Positions 43,429-52,321 are shown, numbered from the stretch's first letter. The stretch is 64,000 bases of DNA from an uncultured Candidatus Melainabacteria bacterium (GCA_932182025.1 CAKNXK010000005.1:38889-102888); one strand, 5' to 3'. Notes: generated from the letters alone by a model not told the origin. Program-made: numbers and translations.

Positions 43429-44952
43429 ATGGCAGTATCAATACGAAAATTAAATAAACTTATAGAAGATAATCCTAATAATGCTGATTATTATGTAGAA
43501 AGAGGAGAATATTACTCAAAAAAATACCAGTATGATAATGCTATAGAGGATTATTCAAATGCAATACGAATTGATGCTAACCTGCAAGAAACTTACGAAT
43601 TAAGAGCGGATGCATATATAAAGGTTTATAAGTATGAACACGCATTACAAGATTGTACAACTCTGATAAATTTTAACCCTGAAAATATTGAATATTATAA
43701 AAAACGAATAAATGTATATCAGCTTATTATGAATAAACTCTCTTTCATTGCGGAAGATTGTGAAAGAATTATTGAATTATCAGAAGATAAAGGGGAAGCT
43801 TATTTTTATGCTTCAAAAGTTTATGATGGTATAACTAAAAAATTAAAATATTTAGAAAAAGCAATAGAATATTCCCCTGATAATTATGAATGCTATAAAT
43901 ATCGGGTACAACTTTTTGAAAATAATTATCCAGAAAAGTTTGAAAGTTTAATTGATGATTATAATAAGATGATTGACTTAAAGCCTGACGATGCGAATAC
44001 TTATTTAAAACAGGCTGCATTATATGAAAAATTAAAAAATTATGATAAAGCACTTGGAATTTACCAATATACGTTAGATAAAAATATTGACGATTCCGCA
44101 TTGTATAAAATTTTAAATATTCATACTAAATTGGAAAATTATCTGACAGTTATTGAAATTGCCGAAAAATATCCTAACGACAGAAATGTATTTGAATATA
44201 AAATAAAGGCTCTGAAAGCTATTAGCAACCGTAATTCAGAGATATTAAAGGAATATAAAAAACTGGCAAAATCTTCAAAAAAATTATCAAATAATGAATA
44301 TTATTATGAGCAGGCAAAAATCTACGAATCTTTAGGTAATTATAACAAAGCACTGGAAAACATCAATTTTGCACTTGATAATTGCAAAGAATCTTGTTAT
44401 TGGAAATACCTTTCAAAAAGAGCAATTATTTTAGAACATCTAAATAAATATGACTCTGCTATTAAAGATTATAAAAAACTAGCAGAACTCAAATTTGTTG
44501 ATGGAATGCAGCTTTTAATAAAGTGCGAACAAAATGCAGAGATGACAGAAGAAGCAGAAAAAGATTTTAATAAACTTATTGAATATTTCTCGGAATATAT
44601 AGATTTAGACCCTGATGATTATCCTTTATATGTGCAACGTGGAAAGTTTTATAAAGTCTTTGACTATATAGATAAAGCAACTCAGGATTTTCAAAGTGCT
44701 GTACAACTTATTTCTGTTATTTTACAAACTAAGCCATTCAATGTTGAAAACGAATATATAACAAGGGCTTGGCTATACAAAGAACTTGGATATACAAATA
44801 AATATTATGCAGATGTAGAAATTCTTTCATCATTGCATCCATATAACAAAATGTCTAATACGGAAATTATAGCTTTAGTTGATGAAAGTTATGGAATTGT
44901 TGAAACAAATGCAACAAGCCTTCTAAAATCGGGCAGAAAGGTCGATTTCTAA
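43429..44952 (+). CDS. TPR protein with GRKVDF tail
   Basis: The 507-residue soluble protein is built of TPR repeats throughout (for example NADYYVERGEYYSKKYQYDNAIEDYSNAIRIDANLQETYELRADAYIKVYKYEHALQDC in outline). The last residues, LLKSGRKVDF, carry the shared operon tail without a preceding HhH-like domain. It probably acts as a scaffold binding other operon proteins. It begins 11 bases after the AAA+ stop and is one base from the next TPR gene. Confidence 0.85.
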   Translation: MAVSIRKLNKLIEDNPNNADYYVERGEYYSKKYQYDNAIEDYSNAIRIDANLQETYELRADAYIKVYKYEHALQDCTTLINFNPENIEYYKKRINVYQLIMNKLSFIAEDCERIIELSEDKGEAYFYASKVYDGITKKLKYLEKAIEYSPDNYECYKYRVQLFENNYPEKFESLIDDYNKMIDLKPDDANTYLKQAALYEKLKNYDKALGIYQYTLDKNIDDSALYKILNIHTKLENYLTVIEIAEKYPNDRNVFEYKIKALKAISNRNSEILKEYKKLAKSSKKLSNNEYYYEQAKIYESLGNYNKALENINFALDNCKESCYWKYLSKRAIILEHLNKYDSAIKDYKKLAELKFVDGMQLLIKCEQNAEMTEEAEKDFNKLIEYFSEYIDLDPDDYPLYVQRGKFYKVFDYIDKATQDFQSAVQLISVILQTKPFNVENEYITRAWLYKELGYTNKYYADVEILSSLHPYNKMSNTEIIALVDESYGIVETNATSLLKSGRKVDF

Positions 44953-44953
44953 T

Positions 44954-45592
44954 ATGATAAGCAGGAAAAAATATTTAGAAATTTTAGAAAACGCATTAAA
45001 ACTGGTAAGCGAGAAGGATTTTGATGCTGCAATAGAAATATTTACAAAACTCATAGATATTTCTAAAAATTCTGAATATTATTTAGGCAATGCATATTTA
45101 GAACGCGGAAAAATCTACTATGAGCTAAATCAACTTGAACTGGCTTTATCTGATATTAACAACGCAATGAAATATATTTACTATGGTGAGAACTATTATT
45201 ATAAAAGTTTGATTTATCTAAAAATGGGGAAGAATGATTTCGCACTTGCTCATTTAGAAAGAGCTGTGGCAATGTCGCCAGATAAAGATAAAATGCAAGA
45301 ACAGTATAAGAATTTGTTAGAAAGCCAAAAATTAGAAGAAAATACATTACAAGAAAATCGGAAAATAAATATATCAACTTGTACTGCTTACGATTTAATA
45401 AGTACAGGTTATTTTAACAAAATACAGGCTGAAAACATTATAACTAGCAGGGATAAGGGTGATATGTGGTATGACATTGATAGTTTTACCTCAGAACTTA
45501 ATTTGCAGCCGCATGAAATTGTTATGCTACAAGATATATTAGAATTTCCGCCTAAACCTAATATCAAAACAGGAAGAAAAATTGAACTATAG
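44954..45592 (+). CDS. TPR-HhH protein with GRKIEL tail
   Basis: The 212-residue protein has three or four TPR repeats (residues ~5-120), then a ComEA-like helix-hairpin-helix region: INISTCTAYDLISTGYFNKIQAENIITSRDKGDMWYDIDSF, LNLQPHEIVMLQDILEFPPKP, and the tail IKTGRKIEL at the stop. The HhH-like part is clearly homologous to the C-terminus of the 822-residue protein at 46359. DNA or protein binding is possible. Confidence 0.8.
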   Translation: MISRKKYLEILENALKLVSEKDFDAAIEIFTKLIDISKNSEYYLGNAYLERGKIYYELNQLELALSDINNAMKYIYYGENYYYKSLIYLKMGKNDFALAHLERAVAMSPDKDKMQEQYKNLLESQKLEENTLQENRKINISTCTAYDLISTGYFNKIQAENIITSRDKGDMWYDIDSFTSELNLQPHEIVMLQDILEFPPKPNIKTGRKIEL

Positions 45593-45601
45593 GAGATACT
45601 T

Positions 45602-45811
45602 ATGTCAATAAGAACAGAAATGAAGATTCAAGCAGAAGAAATTTTAAAAGCACTGGAAAACTTAAAAGAAATAGAACAATCAAATAACAGAATTGTTCAA
45701 GAACAGATTTGTAAGAATATAAAAAATAAAATTACAAAAAGCAATTCAATGTCATTAGTTCAAGAAGAAGCGTTAGAAGATAATTCCATTGTTTTAACAA
45801 TAAGTTTATAA
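45602..45811 (+). CDS. Small operon protein, 69 aa
   Basis: The product MSIRTEMKIQAEEILKALEN... is helical and charged, ending ALEDNSIVLTISL. AGGAGA precedes the ATG. No family recognised and no G-R-x-x-D tail. Position between two TPR genes with short gaps supports it as a genuine operon member. Confidence 0.6.
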   Translation: MSIRTEMKIQAEEILKALENLKEIEQSNNRIVQEQICKNIKNKITKSNSMSLVQEEALEDNSIVLTISL

Positions 45812-45826
45812 AGTAAGGAGAATAAT

Positions 45827-46333
45827 ATGCAAAAAGATATTTTAAGTAATCTAAACCAAATATTAGAAAATTTAGAATACAATGGCGGATATTTATACAA
45901 AAATGATTTAGAAACCCTTACTGGAATAGCAGAAAAAGATACTCAAAATGCTAAATTTATAATAGAAAAATGCACTAAAATTATTCAAAGACTAAAGAAA
46001 GCAGGAAAAACAGTCTATATAGATGATGCTTATTATATCAGAGGACTTATGTATGAAATTATTAAAGATTACAAAAATGCTATAGCGGATTTTACCTGTG
46101 CTGTAGATATGTATGAAGATGCTGACGGGGCATTATTTGAAAGAGGGAAAGTTTATTATACTCTGCGAAATTATGAACAAGCACTAGAAGATTTAAACCT
46201 TGTTATCGAACGAGATAGTAACAGCAATGGTGATTATTACTATTATCGTGGTTTAACTCATAAAGCCTTAGGGAATAATGAACAGGCTGCAAAAGATTTA
46301 CAAATAGCACTTAAAATGGCAGAAAATAAATAA
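45827..46333 (+). CDS. TPR protein, 168 aa
   Basis: Helical N-terminus followed by three TPR units (AYYIRGLMYEIIKDYKNAIADFTCAVDMY, ALFERGKVYYTLRNYEQALEDLNLVIER, YYYYRGLTHKALGNNEQAAKDLQIALKM). AAGGAG precedes the ATG. It ends MAENK, without the shared tail. Probably an adaptor in the same complex as the other TPR proteins. Confidence 0.8.
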   Translation: MQKDILSNLNQILENLEYNGGYLYKNDLETLTGIAEKDTQNAKFIIEKCTKIIQRLKKAGKTVYIDDAYYIRGLMYEIIKDYKNAIADFTCAVDMYEDADGALFERGKVYYTLRNYEQALEDLNLVIERDSNSNGDYYYYRGLTHKALGNNEQAAKDLQIALKMAENK

Positions 46334-46358
46334 ATTTGCAGAACAATAAAGTATAGTT

Positions 46359-48827
46359 ATGAAAAAAATATTGATAATATTTGAAATAGTTATTATTTTA
46401 GGAAGTCTTTTTAGTGATGATTTCTGGGCTAGTTTTTTGGCTGGAAATGTTATACTTGAAATGCCTCTTTTGATACCTTATATAATATTTCTTTCTATTA
46501 AAAATAAGAAAAAACAAGAACCTCAAGTAGATAAATTTGAGAAAATACTTGATGATATATTGGCTAAATGTAAGCAAAAAGGCTCTTTAGAAGATATTAA
46601 AACATTAAAAAGCCTTATCGAACAAAATATTAGAACACATAGTTCAAGTATAGAATTTTTAGAACTGTTTTTTACTATTGCAAAAGTTTATAATTTCCTA
46701 TCAGATAGTCAAAATTCAATTAAATATTTTGATAAAGTTAAAGAAATTACTTCATATTTGAACTATGAAGAATTAACTAAAGCTGCAAGTAATCGTATGG
46801 AAAATAATGATTTTTATGCTGCGGTTTTCTTTTATACTTATATACTATTTCATAACAAAGTGCAAAATAACAAGGACATTCCTGAAATTTATTACAGTAG
46901 GGCTATTGCATATTTAGGTCTAAAACAAGATTATTATAAAAACTTTGCTGTAGAAGATTTGAATATTGCAATAGAAAAAGTTAAATATGTTTATGAAATG
47001 TTTGATAATATTTCAGAAAAATATTTGACAGAAAAACTTGAAAAATATAATTTAAAACTTGATGAGATTACTGGAAAACAAGAAAACATAACAGTTGATG
47101 TACAATACCCAATTAAAGAAAATGAAAGATTAGAAACAAAAACAAAAAATGAAGAAGTTGCTATTGAAACAGAAGAAAATAAAACTAAAGAAGAACCTGT
47201 AAATTACGGTGTTCAAGCATACGAAAAAGCCTGTAAACTAATGAATAAGAAAGATTATGAGTCAGCTATTGAATATTTCTTGACTGCATTCCAATATAAT
47301 GTTAATACAGTTGATTCTTTAAGAAATTTAGCAAAAGCCGAAAAATGTTTAGGTAATTTTCAAAGTGCGATTAATTATTACGAAGATGTTTTAAAAGAAG
47401 AATCTAACGATGCCATTGCTTATAATAATATCGGTAATATTTATTATCAAATGAAAAAATATGAGGAAGCCTTTAGTGCCTATAGTAAGGCAATAGAAAT
47501 AGATAATAATTTTGATATTGCAATTACAAATAGAGAAAAAATTATGAAAATGCGTGAAAGAGAACAGCAGAAGAAAGCTGATTTACTATATGAACAAGCA
47601 CGTAAGGATTTTAATTATAAAGACTATAATAATGCAAAACAAAATATTTTACAGGCAATTCAGCTTTATAATGCACAAAAGTATAAAACATTAAAAATAA
47701 GAATAGATAAAAGTATTGAAAATATAGAATCCCTATACAATGATGCTGTTTTATTGATAAATACAGGCACAACCGTAGAAAATTATCAAACTGCTTTAAA
47801 AATGCTTAAAAAGGTTATTGTTTTAAATCCGAACAGCGAAAAAGAATATACTTTAGAATTAGAAAAGGTAAATAACTATATAAAAATACAGGAATTAATA
47901 GATTTAGGGAATTTATCAGAAGCAAAACAACTTATTCAAAAATTACAAAAGAATAGTTTAGATGATAAAAAATTAGAAACTTTCAATACTTATATTGGAA
48001 ATATGCAAAAGCAGACAGAGGATTTATATACCAAAACTCAAAAATATATAGAAGAAAATAATTTTGAACAGGCAAAAATTTGTATTCAATCAGCTCTAGA
48101 TATTGATAACGATGATAAATATAAAAAATTATTAAATAAAATAGGTATTGAACTTGCTTCAGGAAAATATTATAAGTCATATATAGGAGAATTGGCTAAA
48201 AAGCATTATATAGAGGCATTTTCTTTAATTAATAAGGCATTAGAGATAAATCCAAAAAAAGTAATATATAAAAAAGCTTTAAAAGATGTTGCACCCCTTG
48301 CAGCTAATAAGTACTTCCAAAATGGACAAAAATTTTTAGAACAGAAAAATTATAAAAAAGCTATTGACTCTTTTAATGATGCAATAACTCTGGATTCAGG
48401 CAATTTGAGTTATTATGAACAATTAGAAATCGCAAATAGTAATAATCATAAACAAATTACAGAAACTTTTTATAAAAATAGTTTACGAAATTTGAAAAAC
48501 GGAAATTTCGAAGATGCTATAGTGAATATTCAACAAGCATTAGAAATATATCCTGATAACGAGGAATATAAAGAAATTTTAGAAAAAGCAAACAACAGAA
48601 TTGTGGATATTAAAACTTGCAATAAAGAGGCTATTTTAACATTAGATGGCTTTAATGAAGAAAAAGCAGAACAATTTATAAATGACCGCAAGTTTATGAA
48701 TTGGTACGATTTAGAAAGTTTTGCAAACCATTTTAACTTACAGCCGCATGAAATGGTTATGATTGAAGATAGACTAATTTTTCCATTAAAACCACAGGTC
48801 AAAAAAGGCAGACCTGTAGATATATAA
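46359..48827 (+). CDS. Membrane-anchored TPR-HhH protein with GRPVDI tail
   Basis: The 822-residue protein begins with two hydrophobic segments (ILIIFEIVIILGSLFSDDFW and ILEMPLLIPYIIFLSI) and then runs as TPR repeats on the cytoplasmic side. The end repeats the HhH-like domain of the 212-residue protein: IKTCNKEAILTLDGFNEEKAEQFINDRKFMNWYDLESF, LQPHEMVMIEDRLIFPLKP, and the tail VKKGRPVDI. It could tether the soluble partners to the membrane, next to the membrane nuclease encoded 12 bases downstream. Confidence 0.82.
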   Translation: MKKILIIFEIVIILGSLFSDDFWASFLAGNVILEMPLLIPYIIFLSIKNKKKQEPQVDKFEKILDDILAKCKQKGSLEDIKTLKSLIEQNIRTHSSSIEFLELFFTIAKVYNFLSDSQNSIKYFDKVKEITSYLNYEELTKAASNRMENNDFYAAVFFYTYILFHNKVQNNKDIPEIYYSRAIAYLGLKQDYYKNFAVEDLNIAIEKVKYVYEMFDNISEKYLTEKLEKYNLKLDEITGKQENITVDVQYPIKENERLETKTKNEEVAIETEENKTKEEPVNYGVQAYEKACKLMNKKDYESAIEYFLTAFQYNVNTVDSLRNLAKAEKCLGNFQSAINYYEDVLKEESNDAIAYNNIGNIYYQMKKYEEAFSAYSKAIEIDNNFDIAITNREKIMKMREREQQKKADLLYEQARKDFNYKDYNNAKQNILQAIQLYNAQKYKTLKIRIDKSIENIESLYNDAVLLINTGTTVENYQTALKMLKKVIVLNPNSEKEYTLELEKVNNYIKIQELIDLGNLSEAKQLIQKLQKNSLDDKKLETFNTYIGNMQKQTEDLYTKTQKYIEENNFEQAKICIQSALDIDNDDKYKKLLNKIGIELASGKYYKSYIGELAKKHYIEAFSLINKALEINPKKVIYKKALKDVAPLAANKYFQNGQKFLEQKNYKKAIDSFNDAITLDSGNLSYYEQLEIANSNNHKQITETFYKNSLRNLKNGNFEDAIVNIQQALEIYPDNEEYKEILEKANNRIVDIKTCNKEAILTLDGFNEEKAEQFINDRKFMNWYDLESFANHFNLQPHEMVMIEDRLIFPLKPQVKKGRPVDI

Positions 48828-48839
48828 GGAGTATAAAAC

Positions 48840-49580
48840 ATGGCAAGGAAACCTGACTATAGAGATTTTTACAATTTAATAACTATATTTATAGCCCTTA
48901 TTGTAGGCACAACAAAATTCTTAATTGAAGTAAATAAACACGGCTTATGGAAAGAATGTATTTTATCCGTTGGTTTTGTCGGCGGTTTTAATTACTTGCT
49001 TTATTATTTAGGTGATACTAGGGTTTTACCATTTTCTGTTTTCTGGTGGAGCTGCTTAATCAGTTTTATTGCTTTTTGTGTTTATTGGAGTCATTTATTT
49101 AACGGCAGTCCATACAGACAATTTTCACAAAATCAATTAAAAAGAAATTCTGGATATTGGGCTGAACAATCATGGTGGTGGAATCTTGACGGGTGGCAGT
49201 TTGAACAAGAAGTCGCAAAAATCTTTATTCTAAACGGTTACAAAGCTACTGTAACAAAAGGCTCAGGCGATGGCGGTGTTGATATAATCATTGAACAAGA
49301 AAACTATAGGGGAATAGTTCAATGCAAGCATTATAGAAATCCAGTCCCGCCTGAACCTATAAGAGCATTGTGGGGATGCAGAGAAGATTTTGGAGCTAAT
49401 GAAGTAATATTAATAGCTTCATCTGGCATAACACAATCAGGAGCAGATTTTATAAGCAACAAACCTAATTTTAAAGTTCTAAACTTAGATGACGTAATAA
49501 GGATGAGTCAGCAAGTAAATCGACAACCATATAATGACTATGTTTCAAGTGGTAATTATGGCAGGAAATTAGATATATAG
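48840..49580 (+). CDS. Membrane-anchored Mrr-type restriction endonuclease with GRKLDI tail
   Basis: The 246-residue protein has about three N-terminal transmembrane helices (to residue ~85) and a cytoplasmic Mrr_cat domain: GWQFEQEVAKIFILNGYKATVTKGSGDGGVDIIIEQENYRGIVQCKHY, in which D (GGVD) and Q-x-K (VQCK) form the PD-(D/E)xK-type site, then WGCREDFGANEVILIASSGITQSG. It ends NYGRKLDI at the stop, the shared tail. Mrr nucleases cut modified or foreign DNA. Membrane anchoring suggests acting on incoming DNA. Same operon as the AAA+ and TPR genes. Confidence 0.87.
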   Translation: MARKPDYRDFYNLITIFIALIVGTTKFLIEVNKHGLWKECILSVGFVGGFNYLLYYLGDTRVLPFSVFWWSCLISFIAFCVYWSHLFNGSPYRQFSQNQLKRNSGYWAEQSWWWNLDGWQFEQEVAKIFILNGYKATVTKGSGDGGVDIIIEQENYRGIVQCKHYRNPVPPEPIRALWGCREDFGANEVILIASSGITQSGADFISNKPNFKVLNLDDVIRMSQQVNRQPYNDYVSSGNYGRKLDI

Positions 49581-49588
49581 GAAGAAAT

Positions 49589-50521
49589 ATGTTAGATAGA
49601 AAATTAAAAGAACAAATATATTATGGAAATCATCAACCTAAAAAGAATTTTGATAACAAAGCCTTTTATATATTAGTGGCTGTGATTATAGGTTTTGCCT
49701 TGATTGTAGCGATAATCAGTATCAATACTAACAACAATACTCATTATGAACAAACAACACAAGAACGTAATTTAATAGATATTGTCGGTGAAAAACCTAC
49801 TGAAAATATAGAACAACAAACTGAACCAGAACCGAAAACATATACAGAAGCTGAAATACAAGCAGATATAAAGGCATATAAAAATAAATTTATTTCAAAA
49901 GTAAAACAAAATTGGCATCCGAACGAAGAAAGTTTTTTAATTGATAATAATTCTCTGGAAGTAAAAGTTGATAAAAACGGAAGTGTAACATTACCCGAAT
50001 TTGAAAAAATCGGATTTAGTAATGCTAACACTGATATTATGAAATATACAATACAAAATGGAACACCTTATGAACCATTACCAGATAGTTATAATAACGA
50101 AACCTTAACATTTAGGGTATATTTTGAAGGTAATACGGATTCATACTGGGGTAATGCTCAAACGAAATCATCATGTCAAGTAAGTTTATCACCTATAAAA
50201 CAAACTTACAAACAGCCCTCAACACAATCAAAACCGCAAGATAATTCATTAAATAAAGAAACTAGCCCTAAAACTGAAACACCAGTAGGCAATATTAAAT
50301 ACAAAGTGGTTGTCGGGACCTACGCAGCAAAGGAACAAGCAGCCTTAGCAAGAAAAATTATTGTTGGTTATGACAAAAATTTATCACCTATTATCTGGCA
50401 ATCAGGAGTGAATAATTTTACATTACTGGTAGATACTTTTAATGACAAAATAAGTGCTGATGCATTGTATAGCAAATTAAAAGAAAATTCTTACCCTGTT
50501 AGAATAATTGAAGAAAAATAA
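49589..50521 (+). CDS. Single-pass membrane protein with TonB-C-like and SPOR domains
   Basis: The 310-residue protein has a short cytoplasmic N-terminus, one transmembrane helix (FYILVAVIIGFALIVAIISI), a TonB/TolA C-terminal-like domain (YKNKFISKVKQNWHPNEES... LEVKVDKNGSVTLPEFEKIGFSNAN in outline), a Pro/Gln-rich linker and a C-terminal SPOR domain (YKVVVGTYAAKEQAALARKI...LVDTF). SPOR domains bind denuded septal peptidoglycan, so it would anchor in the periplasm. Last gene of the operon, 8 bases after the nuclease. No G-R-x-x-D tail. Confidence 0.78.
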   Translation: MLDRKLKEQIYYGNHQPKKNFDNKAFYILVAVIIGFALIVAIISINTNNNTHYEQTTQERNLIDIVGEKPTENIEQQTEPEPKTYTEAEIQADIKAYKNKFISKVKQNWHPNEESFLIDNNSLEVKVDKNGSVTLPEFEKIGFSNANTDIMKYTIQNGTPYEPLPDSYNNETLTFRVYFEGNTDSYWGNAQTKSSCQVSLSPIKQTYKQPSTQSKPQDNSLNKETSPKTETPVGNIKYKVVVGTYAAKEQAALARKIIVGYDKNLSPIIWQSGVNNFTLLVDTFNDKISADALYSKLKENSYPVRIIEEK

Positions 50522-50556
50522 TTATAATGTCTTCAAAAAATCCAGTTCAGAACTAG

Positions 50557-50799
50557 TTATAAACCCTTAAAATCTTTATTAGCTAAGTGATATTGAAACC
50601 AATTCCGCCCGTTATCAAATTTTGAAGCATTGCAAACCATACCGTCATTCAATCTTATCGCATAACGTAAAGTATTTTCTAAATCATAAATAAAAACACT
50701 TAATCTGTTTTTCTTATAAAATCCGTTGATGTTTTTACTTGCACTATGTTTTAACTTCCTTGAATACTTAGCGTAAATATTATTGTTTAATGTAATCAT
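50557..50799 (-). CDS. Small protein, 80 aa
   Basis: The product MITLNNNIYAKYSRKLKHSA... is basic and soluble, with RLSVFIYDLENTLRYAIRLNDG in the middle. AAGGAAGG precedes the ATG. No family recognised. It converges on the SPOR gene and has its own ribosome site, so it is likely real. Confidence 0.55.
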   Translation of the reverse strand: MITLNNNIYAKYSRKLKHSASKNINGFYKKNRLSVFIYDLENTLRYAIRLNDGMVCNASKFDNGRNWFQYHLANKDFKGL

Positions 50800-50912
50800 T
50801 ATAAACCTTCCTTTAGTCCATAAAAAGTGTACTTTTTGTGGACAATTTTTGAATTGTCAAAATCTTTAATTTTTCGTTTGTATTTTTCTTAAAAAAGGTA
50901 CATGAAAAACAC

Positions 50913-51506
50913 TTAACCTTTTATAGACTCTGCATATTTATAAAATGTACTTTTGGCAATATTACACATGGACATCACATCTTTAACTTTAATCAATCCA
51001 TTTTTATAAAGTTCATAACACCGTATAAAATCCTTTGGAATTTCACTTGTGGGTCTTCCGAACTTTACCCCTCGTGATTTAGCGGATGCGATTCCTTCTG
51101 CTTGTCTTGTTTTAATGTTATCTCTTTCACGTTCTGCAACATAGCCCAATAACTTCAAAACAATATCAGTTATAAGCTGACCTGTTAATCCGTTCTGGTT
51201 ATCTCTTGTATTAAGTATTGGCATATCTAAAACTTGAATATCTATCCCCATATTTATAAGAGATTCCCATTCTTTGCAAATTTGAGTATAGTTACGACCA
51301 AATCTGTCTATGCTTTTAACTATTACTAGGTCACCACATCTTAATTGGGATTTCATCTGTTGATATTTTTCACGACCAACAAAATTTTTACCCGAAGCTT
51401 TTTCTATGATAATTTCATCAATTTTTAAATCTTTTAACGAGTCAATCTGTCTGTTTTCATTCTGTTCACGGCTTGAAACCCTTATATATGCAAATATTTT
51501 ACTCAT
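50913..51506 (-). CDS. Serine resolvase/invertase
   Basis: The 197-residue small serine recombinase has the catalytic Ser in AYIRVSSREQN, then KSIDRFGRNYTQICKEWESL and the E-helix ERERDNIKTRQAEGIASAKSRGVKFGRP, ending in a resolvase-type HTH (KDVMSMCNIAKSTFYKY). AGAGG precedes the ATG. It could resolve island dimers or be a remnant of a Tn3-type element; no terminal inverted repeats were found nearby. It is the third site-specific recombinase in the island. Confidence 0.9.
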   Translation of the reverse strand: MSKIFAYIRVSSREQNENRQIDSLKDLKIDEIIIEKASGKNFVGREKYQQMKSQLRCGDLVIVKSIDRFGRNYTQICKEWESLINMGIDIQVLDMPILNTRDNQNGLTGQLITDIVLKLLGYVAERERDNIKTRQAEGIASAKSRGVKFGRPTSEIPKDFIRCYELYKNGLIKVKDVMSMCNIAKSTFYKYAESIKG

Positions 51507-51579
51507 ATTATACCTCTTTGATAGGATTCTTAATACTAAACTTAATTTTAATTTTGCAACAAAGTGTAGGGTTTAAACC

Positions 51580-51873
51580 CTACACTATATCAAATTTCAT
51601 ATAACTAGAAACCTTTAAAAGTGCTTTGTAAAGTTCGGCATATTTTGTTTTTAAAGTTTTAGTATCAACATTGTTTCTAGTAATTTCAGTAAGTTTAAAA
51701 GTAAATGCCCCCGCTTGAAGTTCAAGAACATTTGCTTTATTCATAATTTCTTTAACTTCCGCAACTTTTTCATCCCTAAGCTCTTTTAGTTCAGCGATTT
51801 TAGAGTCGATGGATTTAATAACTTTTGCGTTATCTTCTAAATCGATGTTAGTTGTAATTACTTGTACTGTCAT
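51580..51873 (-). CDS. Coiled-coil small protein, 97 aa
   Basis: The product has a charged coiled coil (KVIKSIDSKIAELKELRDEKVAEVKEIMNKANVLELQAG) followed by FTFKLTEITRNNVDTKTLKTKYAELYKALLK. A strong AAAGGAC precedes the ATG. The layout resembles small phage proteins, but I do not recognise the family. It is divergent from the gene at 52028. Confidence 0.6.
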   Translation of the reverse strand: MTVQVITTNIDLEDNAKVIKSIDSKIAELKELRDEKVAEVKEIMNKANVLELQAGAFTFKLTEITRNNVDTKTLKTKYAELYKALLKVSSYMKFDIV

Positions 51874-51905
51874 AGTTTTTGTCCTTTCTCTTGTTTGATT
51901 ACCTT

Positions 51906-51983
51906 ACGTTATCATGATGTATCGACATTTTGTTTTTGTCAATGTTTCTTTTAAATTCTCGACACAAAACTTTACGATAACGT
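51906..51983. promoter_or_regulatory. Inverted repeats in a divergent promoter region
   Basis: ACGTTATC at 51906-51913 and its complement GATAACGT at 51976-51983 flank a 62-base gap between two divergent genes. TATACT near 52007 is a likely -10 box for the gene at 52028. A candidate operator pair. Confidence 0.4.
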
Positions 51984-52027
51984 GATATAAATAAAAAATA
52001 ATGTTATACTAATAAGGTGAGGTAAAT

Positions 52028-52321
52028 ATGACAAATCCAGAAACACCAAAATACATAGCAACAGAAGAACGCAAAGAACAAGCCAGACGGCTTGTTAAAG
52101 ACTTTTTGCAAGAACAGAATACATCTGTGTATAGATTAGCTAGAATGTTGAATGAAACTTACGGTCGTTCTGCTTCTGATTCAAACTTGTTAAATAAACT
52201 TACACGCTCATCATTTAAAGTAACAGAATTAATGGATATAGCAGAATTATTTGACTATGAAATAAAATTTGTTCCAAAAATCCCAATAGAGGGTCATGAA
52301 AATAGTTCTAATTTGTTATAG
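52028..52321 (+). CDS. Small DNA-binding-like protein (DUF6471-like)
   Basis: The 97-residue protein has an HTH-like core (RRLVKDFLQEQNTSVYRLARMLNETYGRSASDSNLLNKLTRSSFKVTELMDIAELF) that resembles the DUF6471 and XRE-type repressors. AAGGTGAGG precedes the ATG. It likely regulates itself and the divergent coiled-coil gene through the repeats at 51906 and 51976. It is the only clear small repressor-like gene on the right side of the island. Confidence 0.6.
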   Translation: MTNPETPKYIATEERKEQARRLVKDFLQEQNTSVYRLARMLNETYGRSASDSNLLNKLTRSSFKVTELMDIAELFDYEIKFVPKIPIEGHENSSNLL

